Assembly (NCBI GenBank): GCA_949825065.1 | Contig: OX463849.1 | Coordinates: 35,111,199-35,175,198, forward strand | From: Odontocerum albicorne | Lineage: Eukaryota; Arthropoda; Insecta; Trichoptera; Odontoceridae | Direction of reading: 5' to 3' | Length of the DNA: 64,000 nucleotides | Shown here: positions 1-11,639 of the stretch, piece by piece | Layout of the letters: the number at the start of each line of letters is the position of its first letter | Position numbering within the stretch: the first letter of the stretch is position 1 | The notes under the pieces: generated by a model | What the model saw: only the letters and a program-made list of their open reading frames with translations | Told to the model about the DNA's origin: nothing | Database searches by the model: none | Translations under genes and position numbers: made by a program

Positions 1-530
1 AAATAAATATAGGTTTATTGATAGAAACATAGTATGTACATAATACATTGAAATATACTTCAAGAACACATAAATTGCAGAGAATACATTAAAGACAGAA
101 GCTATCAAAAGGTCTGGGTTCATCTAATAACATCTCTCCGACCAAGATACACCCCACTAATATAAGGCAAGCCCAGCCACGGGGACACCAGATGTTTTTC
201 AGCCCACACCCTTGCACATGTAGAATAAGAAGTGAAAATAAAACAGGAAATAAATAGATGGCAGAAAAATAAATACACAAATACTCATCATCATCATCAT
301 CATCAATGGCACTACAGCCCATTGTGGGCCCCGGCCTCCTCCAGCAGTCGTTGCCATTCCCCCCTATCCTGGGATGCACTCCTCCAGTCCCTGATGCCAA
401 TCACGTTTGCATCATTCTGCACCCCATCCATCCACCTAAGCTTTGGTCTGCCCACGCTACGTTATATATAGATACACAAATACTGCCTCAGATCAATTCA
501 AACTAACAAATAAAGGTTCCCTCACAGCAA
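1..530. repeat. Family D dispersed repeat, copy 1, interrupted
   Basis: This is AT-rich sequence with a GC-richer block ending in 'cagcccacaccc'. Two other copies lie at 541-830 and 46020-46300; all three share the phrase around 'aaaggt(c/a)(t/c)ggg' and the 'cccacac/cccacatcc' block in the same order. It is split by an RTE insertion, and the interrupted parts continue in register ('aatactgcctcag'). No coding frame is recognised, so its class is unknown; it could be a LINE or LTR fragment. Confidence 0.6.
286..471 (-). mobile_element. 5'-truncated RTE-like LINE insertion with target duplication
   Basis: On the minus strand the sequence codes for the extreme C-terminus of an RTE-like protein (readable as RDWRSASQDRGEWQRLLEEA, then AHNGL) and ends in a (TGA)n tail, seen on plus as (CAT)n/(ATC)n. 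A perfect 13-bp direct repeat, atacacaaatact, flanks it at 273-285 and 472-484. Only about 186 bp of the element was inserted, as is common for target-primed reverse transcription. The (CAT)n gives a spurious poly-His frame on plus. Confidence 0.85.
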
Positions 531-540
531 CAAAATGTGT

Positions 541-830
541 ACATATATATAGTAAATTCCTTCCGAGAATCACACATACATCTCAAAATAAACTGCAGAA
601 AATACAATACATTTCAGAGAGAAGACATTAAAAGGTCCGGGCTCATCCCACAAACATTCCCCCGGCTGAGATACATCCCACTAATGTAAGGCGAACCCGA
701 CCGCAAGGATATCGGGGGGCTTACAGCCCACACCCCCGTATTACTAGATTTTTAAAAAAAGTATGGCAGAAAACAAAATAAAAAGTAAACCCACGTATAC
801 CGCCTCAGGTTAACTGTCAGCAAGAACGAA
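541..830. repeat. Family D dispersed repeat, copy 2
   Basis: This is a second, uninterrupted copy of family D directly beside the first, in the same orientation. It retains the 'gagatacatcccactaatg' segment and the 'ggggggcttacagcccac' segment matching copy 1, and runs into the same 'gcctcaggtt' end. The side-by-side arrangement suggests either a tandem duplication or two ends of one larger element. Confidence 0.55.
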
Positions 831-1068
831 AAAAAGAAAAGCCTCAAAGTTCACATTCATCCCTTATCACTTAATTTCGTATTCTGTCAAACACTGTCAC
901 CCCAAACACTGTCACCCCGATCACGAAACGATCTTCCCGGTTCAATTCATCCTTGACCAGAAAAAAAAACTTGAGAACCATTATTCATTTGTATGATATA
1001 CCTCAATATGTCTAAATTGGTGATTCATTGTCATCTATAAGAACAACTGGAGTAAGCACAGAAGTCTC

Positions 1069-1147
1069 ATCGCACGTATTGATAATAAATACTAAATCGC
1101 ACGTATTGATAATAATTAGTCATCGGACGTATTGATAATAAATACTA
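1069..1147. repeat. 26-27 bp tandem repeat, three copies
   Basis: The unit 'cgcacgtattgataataaat' plus a few bases occurs three times, with cgcacg, cgcacg and cggacg starts spaced by about 27 bp. The rest of the stretch 840-1650 is AT-rich and shows no gene or recognised element; a short doublet 'aaacactgtcacccc' lies near 885-920. Confidence 0.75.
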
Positions 1148-1654
1148 CCATGGTGAAGTAACAACGATAATCACACAGGTTAAACGCAAGTATTCTTAGT
1201 AGACAAAATATATACATTTTTTAATGATTTGGTATAATCAAACTCCCTGGCGGAAGTAAAGAATTTTTCTACCTTGGCCACGAAGAGTATCACAATCTTC
1301 CGGAATTCTGTTGAAAATCATTCATCGAGGTAAAAATGTTGATTACAAATTGTCCTATTCCATTGTCCTCGTTAGGCTCCATTTGCAGTTTGGCTAATCA
1401 GGAGAAGATTAGCATAACAAATGAGGCTCTCGTGCGATTAACAGGTGCTTGCGCTGATTGCCGATACTCCATTAGCATCTTGAGGTAGCTGCCCATTGCC
1501 CTGTACTCAGCCTCATCTCTTGGGGTGAGTGCTTCTTACCTCATCAGTGGGTCATATTATAATACTAGGCTATTATACATGGGACTTTTCAGCTTAAATC
1601 TTCGATTTTTTAAAGTATTATATAGTAAACCATTTAAGTGAGCATGGTCAAATG

Positions 1655-2190
1655 TGAATTTACGCCTGATGTGCTGAGAGAGATGAAGAAAAGCACTGTG
1701 AGATGGTTTGGGCATATAAAACTTATGAATGAAAAATGACGAATAGTTGGATCAAATAAATTATATTTTGAAACCACCACCTTCCTAACCTTACACTCAA
1801 CAGTTTCTTTGTAATATTTTTAATCTGTCAATAATAGTAAGTTTAAATCCCGAGTTAGAGCGCCCTTGAGGAGAGTGTGCTCTTTAAAATTTTATTTTAC
1901 TATTGCCTACAGTAAATTAATGAAGTTAAACTAACTAAACAAACGTACATTGCAAATGTGAGTGAAAGGCATGATGATATGTAGGAAGACCAAGGAAAGT
2001 ATAGTTGTATCAAGTGAATGATATTTTGAAAGAACAGAATATAAAAAATCCGAGATATCGTAGGAATTGTATGAAAAGGTGTATGGATGAAGAGGAGGCG
2101 AAAGATATACGAGTATGTCGTTATTGGATAATCTAGTGCTCTAACCCCTCTGCCTATTCCGATAAGGAAGCGGCGTGTGTTAAATCATAG
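1655..2190 (+). mobile_element. RTE-C LINE relic, interrupted
   Basis: The first part (1655-1770) reads as degenerate DVLREMKKSTVRWFGH, a motif of RTE-like retrotransposon C-termini (W-F/A-G-H-V-x-R-M). The second part (1940-2190) continues with 'aggaagaccaaggaaagta', '(R)CMDEEEAKD' and the terminal 'ctgccta..ccgataaggaa'. About 165 bp in between, containing a family C-like piece, is foreign. Stops and frameshifts show it is dead. Confidence 0.7.
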
Positions 2191-2211
2191 CACGTGTTTG
2201 TAATACTACCT

Positions 2212-2370
2212 TGCACGTAAAGAGGCAACAACACTCGCACATGTCTAGCGTATGTTAGTATTATCACCAGAAGAACATTTTTACTAAACTGAGACATATT
2301 TTAACCAGACTAAGACATATTTTTAAGAGTCTAAGACATATTTTTACCAGACTGAGACATATTTTTTTGT
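2212..2370 (-). repeat. SINE-A2 body with internal ~23-bp tandem repeats
   Basis: The segment around 'caacactcgcacatgtcta' matches 12515-12600 ('caaccctcgcacacgtctgg'), where it is joined to a tRNA-like head. It then expands into four copies of roughly 'agactgagacatattttta'. I infer a partial SINE-A2 copy whose inner part has been tandemly amplified. Confidence 0.5.
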
Positions 2371-2524
2371 TTTTATGGTTATTCTTGGTAATCGAGGTAG
2401 AAAATTCTAGGTAAAAGTCAAACGTTTTACGAAACTAGACTACGAAAGTTGTCAAAATTAACAAAACTTTAAGAAAATTTGTAAATGTGTGAAAAAAAAA
2501 CAAAATTTTTAGGAATAATATGGG

Positions 2525-2880
2525 ATCTTAAAACTGATATGTTGAGTAGAGTGAAAAAAGCACGTTGAGGTGGTTTGGGCATGGTGAACGGATGAGTTAG
2601 GACTGAAATTACTTAGACAAAAACTAACTTAACATACTTTATAATGTAAATATAGGTATGTGTGATTTGGGTAAACAACGACACAGAAAAGTTTTTTTGG
2701 TTCAAGCAACAAAATTTTGAAATAAGGAAGTAGTAAGAGAAATATTGTAGGAAGAACTGTTTTAGATGATGCATGGATATAGAAAAGACGAAGAAAGTTT
2801 TTCATGATGGCAAAGTTTGGCACTCTGTCTTCTCTGCATACCTCAACAAGAAAATAGCATGATCATGTATACATATGTTC
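2525..2880 (+). mobile_element. RTE-C LINE relic
   Basis: It carries degenerate versions of the RTE-C landmarks in order: 'ctgatatgttgagta', 'ggtggtttgggcatggtgaa', a 'gatgatgcatggatatag' block (MDxE-like) and the terminal 'ctctgtcttctctgcatacc' followed by a tatata-rich tail. The coding frame is broken many times. Confidence 0.6.
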
Positions 2881-4284
2881 ATATATGAGTATATATGCAT
2901 TCATTGCATTCTCGTTTCCCACATGTTTTTAACTCTAATAAAAATCTCAAAAGATTTGGTTTGTATAAAAAATATTTTAATTCATATTCAAATGAAGTAT
3001 CAATCAACACAATTTTTTTAATAAATACGGTCCCACCACCTGTTATCTGAAAAAAAAAACTTTCTCACGACTCGTGATAGAAAAAAAGAAAAAAAAAATA
3101 ACAAACACCTTGTTAACCGAAGCATTTTATGATAATGTAATTGAGGTTATTTATAAAAAAAGGAATGGATAAAATAACATATACTTACGAAAAAAAATAT
3201 CTCACGGGATATGCAAATATTTTTTTTCAACTATGTGAGGGGAATTCGAATGGATCATTACAAATTCGCAAAGGATTCGATGTACCCTAAATTATCAAAC
3301 GGTTTGGATACACAATATGTAAACAGACAGCTCATATGGTAATTTAAGTACAACTTGTTATTTATGTTTATGAATATGTTGGGCAAATATTGAATATTTA
3401 GAATTCAACTTCATAATCAATTTGTGGCTTTTGAAGGATTATTGGGGTACTACAATTACAGAGAGTGAGAAATCCACAAAAACATTTGATTTTTGGACGA
3501 TATTGTTCTATTGATGAGACTATTGCAATAATCCAACTACTAAAAAATGGAGATAAATATTGTAAGAAAATGGTTTAATCTGTTCACTGCGTTAAAAATC
3601 AAATTCCACGAATCCTGTGCGCGGCACAATTTCGGCGTTTTTTAATTTCTAAGTTTAAATGCGTATTTTGTTTAGAACCACTGATATTTGATTACAACAC
3701 CAAGTAAACATGACACATAAGTAATATTCTGATAATAAATAATAGTCATTACTCTTAAGGAGACTCATTAAATAAAGGAGATAAACTAAACATTACGTAA
3801 AATAAACAAAGGAATGCTACGATCAAAGCAATGATTCATTACACTCACCCAATCAAATTCATATAGTACTAGTAATGTTGATTTACGTAAGAGAGACTTA
3901 ATAATGTTTATTTACGTAAGAGAGACTCATCGCAGGACTCGATCCGCGTGACAGGTCGTTACATGTGACGCAATAGCTGGAAATATCGAGAAACCAAAAA
4001 AATTCGGCGCTCTGTTTATTCAACAATATTTCATTAACTAATATATTATTTGACAAGGTTTTCAGAGATATCGCTAGAATAAAGATTATTTTAAATTTTA
4101 GTTCCTTTTCATTCCGGTTTTGTGTCATTTTTTTTAAGTATTTGTAATTTGAAACTTGGATTGTCGTCAGATCACAGGCGTTTGTGCTTCCCGCGAGGAA
4201 CACATTAAATATAAGCAGAGTCAAAACTGAGTATATTCTAGACATACCAGATACTGACATTAGAATGACCAAATTCCGATCCGA
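2881..4284. other. AT-rich stretch without recognised gene or element
   Basis: This stretch is long, AT-rich and contains several A-runs (3040-3240). A minus-strand frame of 158 codons at 3898-4374 overlaps the LINE relic that follows and has no recognisable domain, so I treat it as chance. Confidence 0.6.
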
Positions 4285-4525
4285 ATATCTACTAAAGACA
4301 AATTCATTCAAATGTCTTGGCTCAACCATTACATGCTTGTAAGATGGAGAGGTACTCCAGGATGCAAAGAACATAATAAAAGTAGGCTGGAATTATTGGA
4401 AAGGAACAACGGAGTTTGTGTGCGACAGAAGGCTACCGATAAAACTTTAAATTAAGATCTACAAGGCAGTGATCAAGCCCGTTTTACTAAATGGAGCCGA
4501 GTGTTTGCCTCTAAAGAAAAAAATA
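4285..4525 (+). mobile_element. RTE-like reverse transcriptase fragment (distinct subfamily)
   Basis: With frame corrections the plus strand reads FKCLGSTITC, IIKVGWNYWKGTTEFVCDRR, LPIKL, then IYKAVIKPVLLNGAECLPLK. This is the stretch of RTE-like retrotransposons usually read as FKYLGS...VLCDRKMPLKLKGK(I/V)YKTVVRP(A)LLYGAECWP, just after the reverse transcriptase domain. Stops and indels make it a pseudogene fragment. The subfamily differs from RTE-C. Confidence 0.75.
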
Positions 4526-5544
4526 GGATTAATTAAGTATCAATAATTAATAAACTTCCTGCCCGGTATCCCACGGCGGAGCTTTTCAGAGAGATCGGGT
4601 CCTGAACATAGCCAATTTGCATCTCAAATCCATTCTCTAGCACTACCATCGAGAGAAAAGGGAGGATGCAGACTCAGCAGAGACACATGACACGCATGGC
4701 AACTAATGAAATGTTCACCATCCCTAGAGTTAAAACCTCTTTTTCCCAAAGGCAATATGCTTATTTGGCTCCCATGACGTACATGGCGTGCCGAATTCAA
4801 TAAAGATAAAGGAAGGAAAACCATTTAGACAGTCGATCGGAGTGTGGTTGTTATTGCGACAGGATTTGGAGTACTTGGGATTTCAGGATGAATGGCGTGT
4901 GGAAATGACGTGTGGAAAAGATTTGTGTGGGCTCTTGAGTGTGGGTTTCATCTTGTTGTTTTGTATTTGTGTTTCTGTATATTTTTGTTTTCATTTTTAT
5001 TCTTATGATTGTGTGCGGTATATTATGGGATGAACATTTTTTGTTTTATTTTTGTTTCATTTTGGGTTCATTTTTGGTTTTACTTTTATTTTTGTTATTA
5101 TTCTAATGATTGTGTGCGGTATATTATGGGATGAACAAGTTTGGTCTTTCTGGAGTGATGATGTGTGAAGAGTTTGATTTCGCATGATGTTTCCAGTTGT
5201 AATTGATTGTCACTGTTTGTCAGGTTGATGAGAACGTGCAACGGGGTTTTATTTTTGTGTAATCAAAAATCGGAAAGAAGTATCAATTTATTTTTTCATG
5301 CCAAATATCCTCAGTGAGATACAGACAAAAACCTAGTTTACTAGGGATACGACAAATGAAAGGCGACAAACCCAGATCCATTAAAATAATGTATGTCCAA
5401 ATTAAATTACCTGTTGTTTTTTCGTAAATCATGTATATTTATTGGCATGTGTAATAATAATAATAAATAATAAATTGATTTATGTCGCAGAGATGTACAT
5501 GCTGCTATAGTCGCTGGGCGTCACTAGATTGGACATTTCTAAAA
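4526..5544. other. No gene seen; GC-richer patch and a ~98-bp duplication
   Basis: 4560-4830 is less AT-rich and apparently unique. Positions 5003-5036 and 5101-5136 repeat 'gattgtgtgcggtatattat' plus 'gggatgaaca' about 98 bp apart, within T-rich DNA. A (TAA)n-like run sits near 5455-5480. No coding similarity is recognised. Confidence 0.55.
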
Positions 5545-5800
5545 TGATCGAATTCACGGAGCAATCAAAGTAGCACCTGGTATGGGCACGTGCTATACGA
5601 AGGGTCTACATTAAAGATAGTCATGAACTTCCAAATAGGCGCAGATGGAGACCCAAGAAGACCTAAAGAAAGTGAATGAGGATATGACGAGACTCGAACT
5701 GTCACAGAGTGATTTTCGAAATAAAGAGAGATGGAGCAGGAGGTCCTAGCAGTTAAACCCAAAAAAATGGATTAGGAAGGAAAAGACGAAGAATAAAAAT
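5545..5800 (+). mobile_element. RTE-like LINE C-terminal relic
   Basis: The plus strand reads DMTRLELSQSDFRNKERWSR near its end, a degenerate form of the RTE-like terminal motif DM(R)xLGL(S/T)xxDAxDRxxWRRR, with a stop just after. It follows a W-H/Y-GHVLRR-like stretch broken by frameshifts. A TGA/ATT-rich tail follows ('gattatcattatgacata'). Confidence 0.65.
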
Positions 5801-5849
5801 TAAAGAAATGGGGTATCGGAAATGATTATCATTATGACATAATTTCTCT

Positions 5850-6140
5850 ACTGGGAAGTCAGAAAAAACAGATCTTCACTTCATTCTATCCTAACACATC
5901 TTTCGTTTCTGCCACATCCATACACCTAGTCATGCACTATCTCCTTTGTAAAGGCTTTCCACTTTTTCTTCTTTCAAAATGTAATTCATTCTGTCGTGCC
6001 ACATTTTTTAAGACTTTCTTGACTTGTCATGCTTTCTTTACTACTTGAATAGGTTATTTTTGTAAATATTCCATCATTCATTTTTGCTGCGAGGCTAGAC
6101 CATCTGAATCTTCCTTTCATCATCGTAATTTATGCCAATA
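5850..6140 (-). mobile_element. RTE-C LINE relic
   Basis: Read on the minus strand it has the RTE-C order: GHV/RM-like block at the right ('gaggctagaccatctgaatc' on plus), 'atgtgtgga'-type centre, and the terminal 'tagaattccc..' end at the left. The plus-strand phrases 'ccacatccatacacctagtc' and 'atgtaattcattctgt' match the antisense of other copies (31100-31800, 42465-42620). It is strongly decayed. Confidence 0.55.
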
Positions 6141-6184
6141 AACGTATTGACTAAAAATAAAATTAACAAAGGAAAAACGTAAAG

Positions 6185-6480
6185 TCCGGTTCACACTATA
6201 CCGCCGATGTCGTCCCGAATAGCAAATAAAAAGAAACATTGATTGATCACCGTCCACTGACCGTGTATGTGGATATCAATTCCCTAATCGACAATAAACC
6301 TTACTCACTTCCTAGGAAGCATATTCCTAGCGGCTGTCATTTTACTCTATGCTCCTCGGTCCGGCACGATGATGTATTGCGCGAAAATATTGCATTATTT
6401 ATGGTCAGCTGCTTATCTAATGCACTAAATTTAAAAAGAATAATGTCCATTTTAAAGATACGATTTACGTGAATCCGATG
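6185..6480. other. GC-richer single-copy island
   Basis: This segment ('gtccggttcacactataccg' onward) is visibly more GC-rich than its flanks and matches no other part of the window. It contains 'catttatggtcagctgctta', with a possible homeodomain-type site and an E-box (CAGCTG). A 77-codon frame here has no recognised domain. Candidate host non-coding element. Confidence 0.35.
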
Positions 6481-6687
6481 GCATATAAGTTTGATCAATA
6501 CAAATTATTGATAGTTTTTCTTTTCAAATACGCTTATATTTGACCAATGATATACAATATTTATTTGAAAATAATGATAATAAATCTTAACCCATTGTGT
6601 ATTGATATCGTAAATTAAATTTAAAAAAAATTAAATATAAGTATTTTTTGTTACGAAACGCCTCCTAATAATAATATGACAATTTGT

Positions 6688-6880
6688 ATAGTGCCGTTTA
6701 GAGAGCAAACTCTCCTTTCTAGGCGTTCTATCTCATGATTTGAAACCACTATTTTGACAGATTTAAAATATTACAAAATAAATATATATACACATGTACA
6801 CATATGAGTTGAGTATAAGGATAGGAAGGTTGTGGCTGCGGTCATTATATTAGGTATTTCTCCGCATCTGCATATGTTCA
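6688..6880 (+). repeat. Family C dispersed repeat
   Basis: It begins near 'gtgccgtttagagagcaaac' and continues through 'aaatattacaaaataaata' to 'tccgcatctgcatatgt', matching 30118-30300 over its length. Shorter pieces lie near 1840-1890, 13895-13985, 46975-47040 and 59030-59150. The phrase 'gatttgaaaccac' corresponds to 'gattcgaacccac' in the other copy and may be a B-box-like remnant, so this may be a third SINE family. Confidence 0.65.
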
Positions 6881-6944
6881 GAAAAATATATTTGGTAAGA
6901 AAACCACAGAAAGCTCACTAAGAGAAAATGAACAACAAAGAAAC

Positions 6945-7200
6945 CTTTGTAGATCTTCCGATGTATGATAGTAACACATTAAACTTTAGGTTTAGTATAG
7001 TGAATTGTGTTGTGTTCATAACATCATAAATTGTGATAAGACCTTCGAAAATGGGTTGTCTTATGCTTCCTAAAGATGTACATGCTACCCTTAAGTGTTC
7101 TTAAAGCTGTGCATGCTACCCATATCTCGAATACTAAAATGCAGGCCATTCCAGGCCACAGGACCACCAACGATAAATGTTCGATCATAATACCCCACCC
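6945..7200. repeat. Low-copy dispersed repeats (families H and I)
   Basis: 'cttccgatgtatgatagtaa' followed by 'cacattaaactttaggt' recurs near 14095-14140 and 34298-34340. The 'gcttcctaaag...catatctc(g/t)aatac' segment at 7065-7135 recurs at 34990-35045. Both are short and decayed. Confidence 0.4.
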
Positions 7201-7669
7201 TATTGCATCCCATTTATATAAATAGTAATTATTCTTGACTTTCTAGTAAAAGAAACTGGATTTTCATTCAGAGGTCTCGGATTCAATTCCTGTAAGTAAC
7301 AAAACATTTTTTCTCTAAATTATCTAACGACGATATCCGTGACCTTATTGATAACATAAGCTATGTTTCCAGCTCGGAGACTTGCGAGTTTGAACTTATG
7401 GCCAATGTTTATTGCCAATTCACATTTTCTAACTAACTGAAAAGATGTATGTACCAAACAAAAACCCTTTTTCTACCTTAAATAAAAAACGAAATCCTGC
7501 GTGAAAAGTCAAATGTTCTTCATGCCAACTAGGTCAATAAGATAAATCAAGACATTGCAACAAAAAAGAAAAAATCTGTAAATGGAATCAAGGGGGACTT
7601 TTTTTAAATATATCATCAAAAATCTATACCTAAGGTATTGATTATTGCATTACCCTTTCGTTAAACAAA

Positions 7670-7862
7670 GTTCATCCTGGCGGGTTTATTTCCATGTAGA
7701 AACTTCCTCCAGCAAACTAGAAAGACACTCAAGAAGCATGAAATGAAAACAAGATTACTTTGGGTACCAACATGATACTTTGGTCACCAACGTGAATCGA
7801 ATTTCCGACCGCCTGGTTACAGGCATCTTACTAACTAGGCCAAGATGGCAGTCAAAGTATCT
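7670..7862 (-). repeat. SINE-A, decayed full-length copy
   Basis: The plus strand reads the SINE-A antisense: 'tcctggcgggtttatt', a mutated core, then 'gtgaatcgaatttccgac' (antisense B box) and 'cttactaactaggccaagat' (antisense A box). Both internal Pol III promoter boxes are still recognisable. It is diverged and presumably inactive. Confidence 0.65.
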
Positions 7863-9289
7863 CTATCTCTCAAAAAGAAAAGCTAAGAAATTCTTGCTAA
7901 GTTTAGTTGTTAATATATGACCTACAACTTAAAGCACATATATATTATATATACCCAATCACTCAACTATATCCATGAAATAACTTCAAGTTTAATACTT
8001 ATATTACAAAAAACGAAGTCATTATTTGATAAGAATCTTTTTTTGTGTGGCACCAACTTCAATAATGGTTGAACGTCCAATGATCAATTTCAAGTGTTAT
8101 CCCCTCAAAATGTAACAAATCGGTTCAGAGAACTCGGCATAAAATCACATTTAATAAAACTACAAGTCATTCGGCCAAACACAAACGTGGGTGAGCTGTT
8201 AAAAAACGCTTTTCAGTTAAGTTTGCTCCTTCTAAAGTCACCCCTATTTTAATGGTAAAACGCCTGCACAAAAGCTTTCAGATCGGTTGGATAGCGTTTA
8301 ACACAACTTGACCAAGGGGTAACATCTCTTTGGATTTATTCGATTGAATGGTTCATTAGATTTTCTTCGTATATATAATAGAGACGATAAATTGGATTTG
8401 AGTCTTCTTAATGGATTCATTTCGGATATTTGGAAATAAATAGGTTAAGAATTTTATTTACTACCATTTGTCGTGTGGAATGATTGAAGTTTAATTTCTT
8501 AACTATTTACAAACTTCTTTCAATTATTCCAGTAACAAACTCTTTATTTATCTTCCAAGAACTCTAAAAAATATTGAATGACCCAAAAAGTGTTTTCTTC
8601 TTTGTAAACGAACATGTTATATTTTCAATTGCTTGAAATAGTTAGTAATTTCAATTTGCATAATAAATACAGGATGCGGCCAAAATATCTTAATAAACTG
8701 TCGTATCAAAACTTGGTTTGATAATTGCTTAACAAAAACAAAACGTGTTTTTGATTTTTTAAATTCCCTTTTTTTTGGCTTGATTTCTTTGTATACAAAA
8801 TATAACATTACAGTAAATGGATTTAGTAGAAACTAACCGAACAGTACAAGTACAAAACAATGCGTAAACCTACCATTTTAAGGATATACAAAAACGCTTC
8901 AATAGGTAAGACATGTGACAAAGTAGTTTCATTATTATACTCGTATTAAAAATTTCATATTTATTTCCTAAATACTAAAACACTCAGCTGAAACATTTAC
9001 ACTAAGCGTTCATATTGACGATAAACCTTACACTTAAAACTCATAATATACACAAAACTGCGAAGGAAAAGTTTTTTTTAGTGGTAGTAACTGAGGAGAC
9101 ACTTAGCAAATTAAAATATACACTAATTTCTGATTTATCGTGTCACTTTTTAACAGTTCGGAAAAAGAAATAATAGGCAATCCATCCAAAGTAGCATGAT
9201 TTGGGCCACCAAATTTGAGTCACTATGCAATTATATGAGTCAATATAGCAAAACTAACTTAAAAAATGTCAATTTTAAACAACTAAAAG
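7863..9289. other. No recognised gene or element
   Basis: AT-rich sequence. 8040-8340 is a little richer in GC ('cattcggccaaacacaaacg') and appears unique. A 63-codon minus frame at 8617-8808 is K/F/I-rich, as expected from AT-rich DNA. Confidence 0.55.
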
Positions 9290-9853
9290 TTACCGCTGAA
9301 AAAGCTTTAAAATTTTTACAATTAATCTAAAGGTGGAAAAGTTCCACGAAGAAAGAAGAAATGCAACATTCATTGAACGCGGTAAAGATATGACTTGTAG
9401 TAAACCAAATCTGTATCTCAAAGGACAACCGAAAAATACATGGTATATAGTTTCATCGATCAGACGACACTCGCAACCGGGATTCTCAACAATGTCCATT
9501 CTGTAAAGATGACTAGCCACCACGCAATGGCCAGTCCGCAAACGACACATGACATATACTTTCATCTTGTTCATTCTTATTATATTAAATCATGATTTCA
9601 AAGGGATAGATTGTTGAATCGATTTATATCCAGAATCCTTATTTACACCAGTGATATCTCAATCCGACACCCATCCTGGACAAATATCATGCTTAATTTT
9701 ATTTGAAAGATCAGTTACTGGCTGTGAAAAATCAGATAGGGGACAACCGGTAGAACATGCTTCATTTGCCAAGGAATCAACACATTCATTACCAGTTATA
9801 TCAATATGTGAAGGGATACAATCTTGAGAAACATTTATATTTTTTGACATCAA
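9290..9853 (-). pseudogene. LINE ORF2 C-terminal remnant: RNase H end and Cys-rich tail
   Basis: One minus frame, interrupted by two in-frame stops, spans about 188 codons. Its start reads IPSHIDITGNECVDSLANEA, the C-terminal part of a LINE RNase H domain (usual form VPSHVGIxGNExADxLAKxA). Further on CRLRTGHCVVASHL and NPGCECRLIDETIYHVFFGC match the R-L-R-(T/S)-G-H and C-x-C-x(n)-H-(I/V)-x(4)-C tail of I- or Jockey-group LINEs. The catalytic part and the reverse transcriptase are missing. It is a dead retrotransposon fragment. Confidence 0.85.
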
Positions 9854-10493
9854 TTGAAATAACTTAATGTAGATAGAAAACTAACAAATTAATGGGATAT
9901 GACATATCTATTGCTCATCCGAAAAAAAATATTATGTATTATGTAGAGGTAAATTGACTACATAACTCTAATATCAAAATTGACCACGTTTGATATCCAT
10001 TGTCTGTAGATTGATAGTCAATAAATATATAATACATCTGTATTTTATCAAGATAATCTTGCACAATAAATTTCACCAATTTCGTAAAAAAATCATTAAT
10101 AAAATGAGACGTTTCATTTAACAAACACGACGAAACCAAATTAAGTTGTTACTAGGTCCGAAATGAACATGATAAATGCAGTCAAGACGTGTGCCTAGGA
10201 CCTCGGCTATCGCCCCACCGTTTACTCAAGGGGGCTGTTACTTATTTTCCTACAAATTCACTTTATCTCCTCCTTTCTCTCCTGATGCCCTGACCCCTGT
10301 CCGATAACAAATGTCCAATTTCCTTGGAATAAAAAACACCGAGGAAACAAACATATCGCTTCAATCTGTCTTGCAGTTAAAAATAATGAAAAGGCATACA
10401 TATATTTACAAATGCGTTATAAGGAAAAAAATTATAAACCTATTTTTTTAACAACACAAATGTTATTCAACGAAAAAAAATCTTTATATCGCA
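9854..10493. other. No recognised gene or element
   Basis: AT-rich, with a GC-richer patch at 10180-10320 ('ctcggctatcgccccaccgt'). The LINE could extend a little further left in coding terms, but nothing readable continues. Confidence 0.5.
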
Positions 10494-10716
10494 TTATAAT
10501 TGTATTGTATCGTATTACACTTTCATTGTATATAGTACAACCTGGCGGGCTTATTGCTGTGTGGCAATATCTCCCAACCAACCAGAAATATGTTAAAGAT
10601 GCCTTAAGTGAAAACCATATTGGAATCTATTAAAAAAAATTGGATTCCAACGGAAATTGATCCCGCCACTTCCTGGTTGGGAGACATGCGTCTTTCCAAC
10701 TAGGCTACGAAGGTAA
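10494..10716 (-). repeat. SINE-A, near full length
   Basis: Antisense landmarks in order: 'gtacaacctggcgggcttat', 'gtggcaatatctcccaacca', 'gccttaagtgaaaa', 'ggaaattgatcccgcc' (B box) and 'tttccaactaggctacgaag' (A box). The tail repeats 'tgtattgtatcgtatt' resemble the element's 3' microsatellite. This is one of the best preserved copies. Confidence 0.85.
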
Positions 10717-10794
10717 TCATGTCTTATATACGTTTATTTAATTTTATGGCTTCTGTTATTATATATTTTTTTCCTATAAGTCCTATTTTTTACT

Positions 10795-10870
10795 GTACCT
10801 AACTGGTTTATTATCATCTGGCAATATCTCCCAACCAACCAGGCTGATAGTCAGACCCATATTGTAATCG
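10795..10870 (-). repeat. SINE-A core fragment
   Basis: Only the core is present: 'ctaactggtttattatcatc' then 'tggcaatatctcccaaccaa'. It has no tRNA-like head, so the core occurs on its own here. Confidence 0.65.
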
Positions 10871-10939
10871 TTTTTTGTTTTGTGTATATACACATACACC
10901 TGTAACCCCTGGCTGGAGCTTAATCACCTAGACCAGGAA

Positions 10940-11639
10940 TATTTTATGTTTTGTATTCCAGTATTTAATTTTACTCCTCATAATTATGTTATATGGTATT
11001 ATACTTCTAGAAAATCAATACAAAAATAAAAGTAATAAAAAAAGAATACATCATTTGAATTTATTCATTTTAATCCACATTTAATCGTACAAAAAGTATT
11101 TTCGTGTATTTCAATTATTTATAATAATTTGTTGAAAAAAATTCATCTAAAATTTAAAGATTCAGTAAATACGAGTACTTAAAACTTTCTGAAAGTAACG
11201 ATTGTGATTTTAAAATTTTCTGTTGGTTAATAATTTCTTAACTCAGAATATTGACAAACTTTAACTATTAAAATAATTTTATAAATCTACTTTTCTCAAT
11301 AAACTACTTTTTTGGAAGTTCTCACATGTCGCCTATTCATAAAAGAAATAAATATCTTGAAAAAAGTAAGTTACTGTTTATTTAAAATGTATACAAACGA
11401 CATAAAGTAAAAATCATCAAGTTGAACAATAAGAAACGATAAAAGTACACAAAAAATAGTTTCGAGAAATCAAAGCAACAATTTTCTTTGTCCTCACGTT
11501 CAACCAACCCCTCAGGGCAAGACAAATAAATACCAGGGCAGCACAAAGATGCAGAGCATTTTTTATGTCACCCCTTATACTTAACTTTGAACTAACCTAC
11601 GGCGTGTTCTAATTTTGTTTCAATTTGCTTTACAAATTT
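10940..11639. other. AT-rich stretch, nothing recognised
   Basis: Long A/T runs dominate. 11480-11570 is somewhat GC-richer ('cacgttcaaccaacccctca') but has no known motif. Confidence 0.6.

Noticed and set aside
232..506. Frames with poly-His
   Set aside because: They come from the (CAT)n/(TGA)n tail of the RTE insertion read in antisense.
3898..4374. 158-codon minus frame
   Set aside because: It overlaps the antisense of an RTE reverse transcriptase fragment and has no domain; composition is typical of chance frames.
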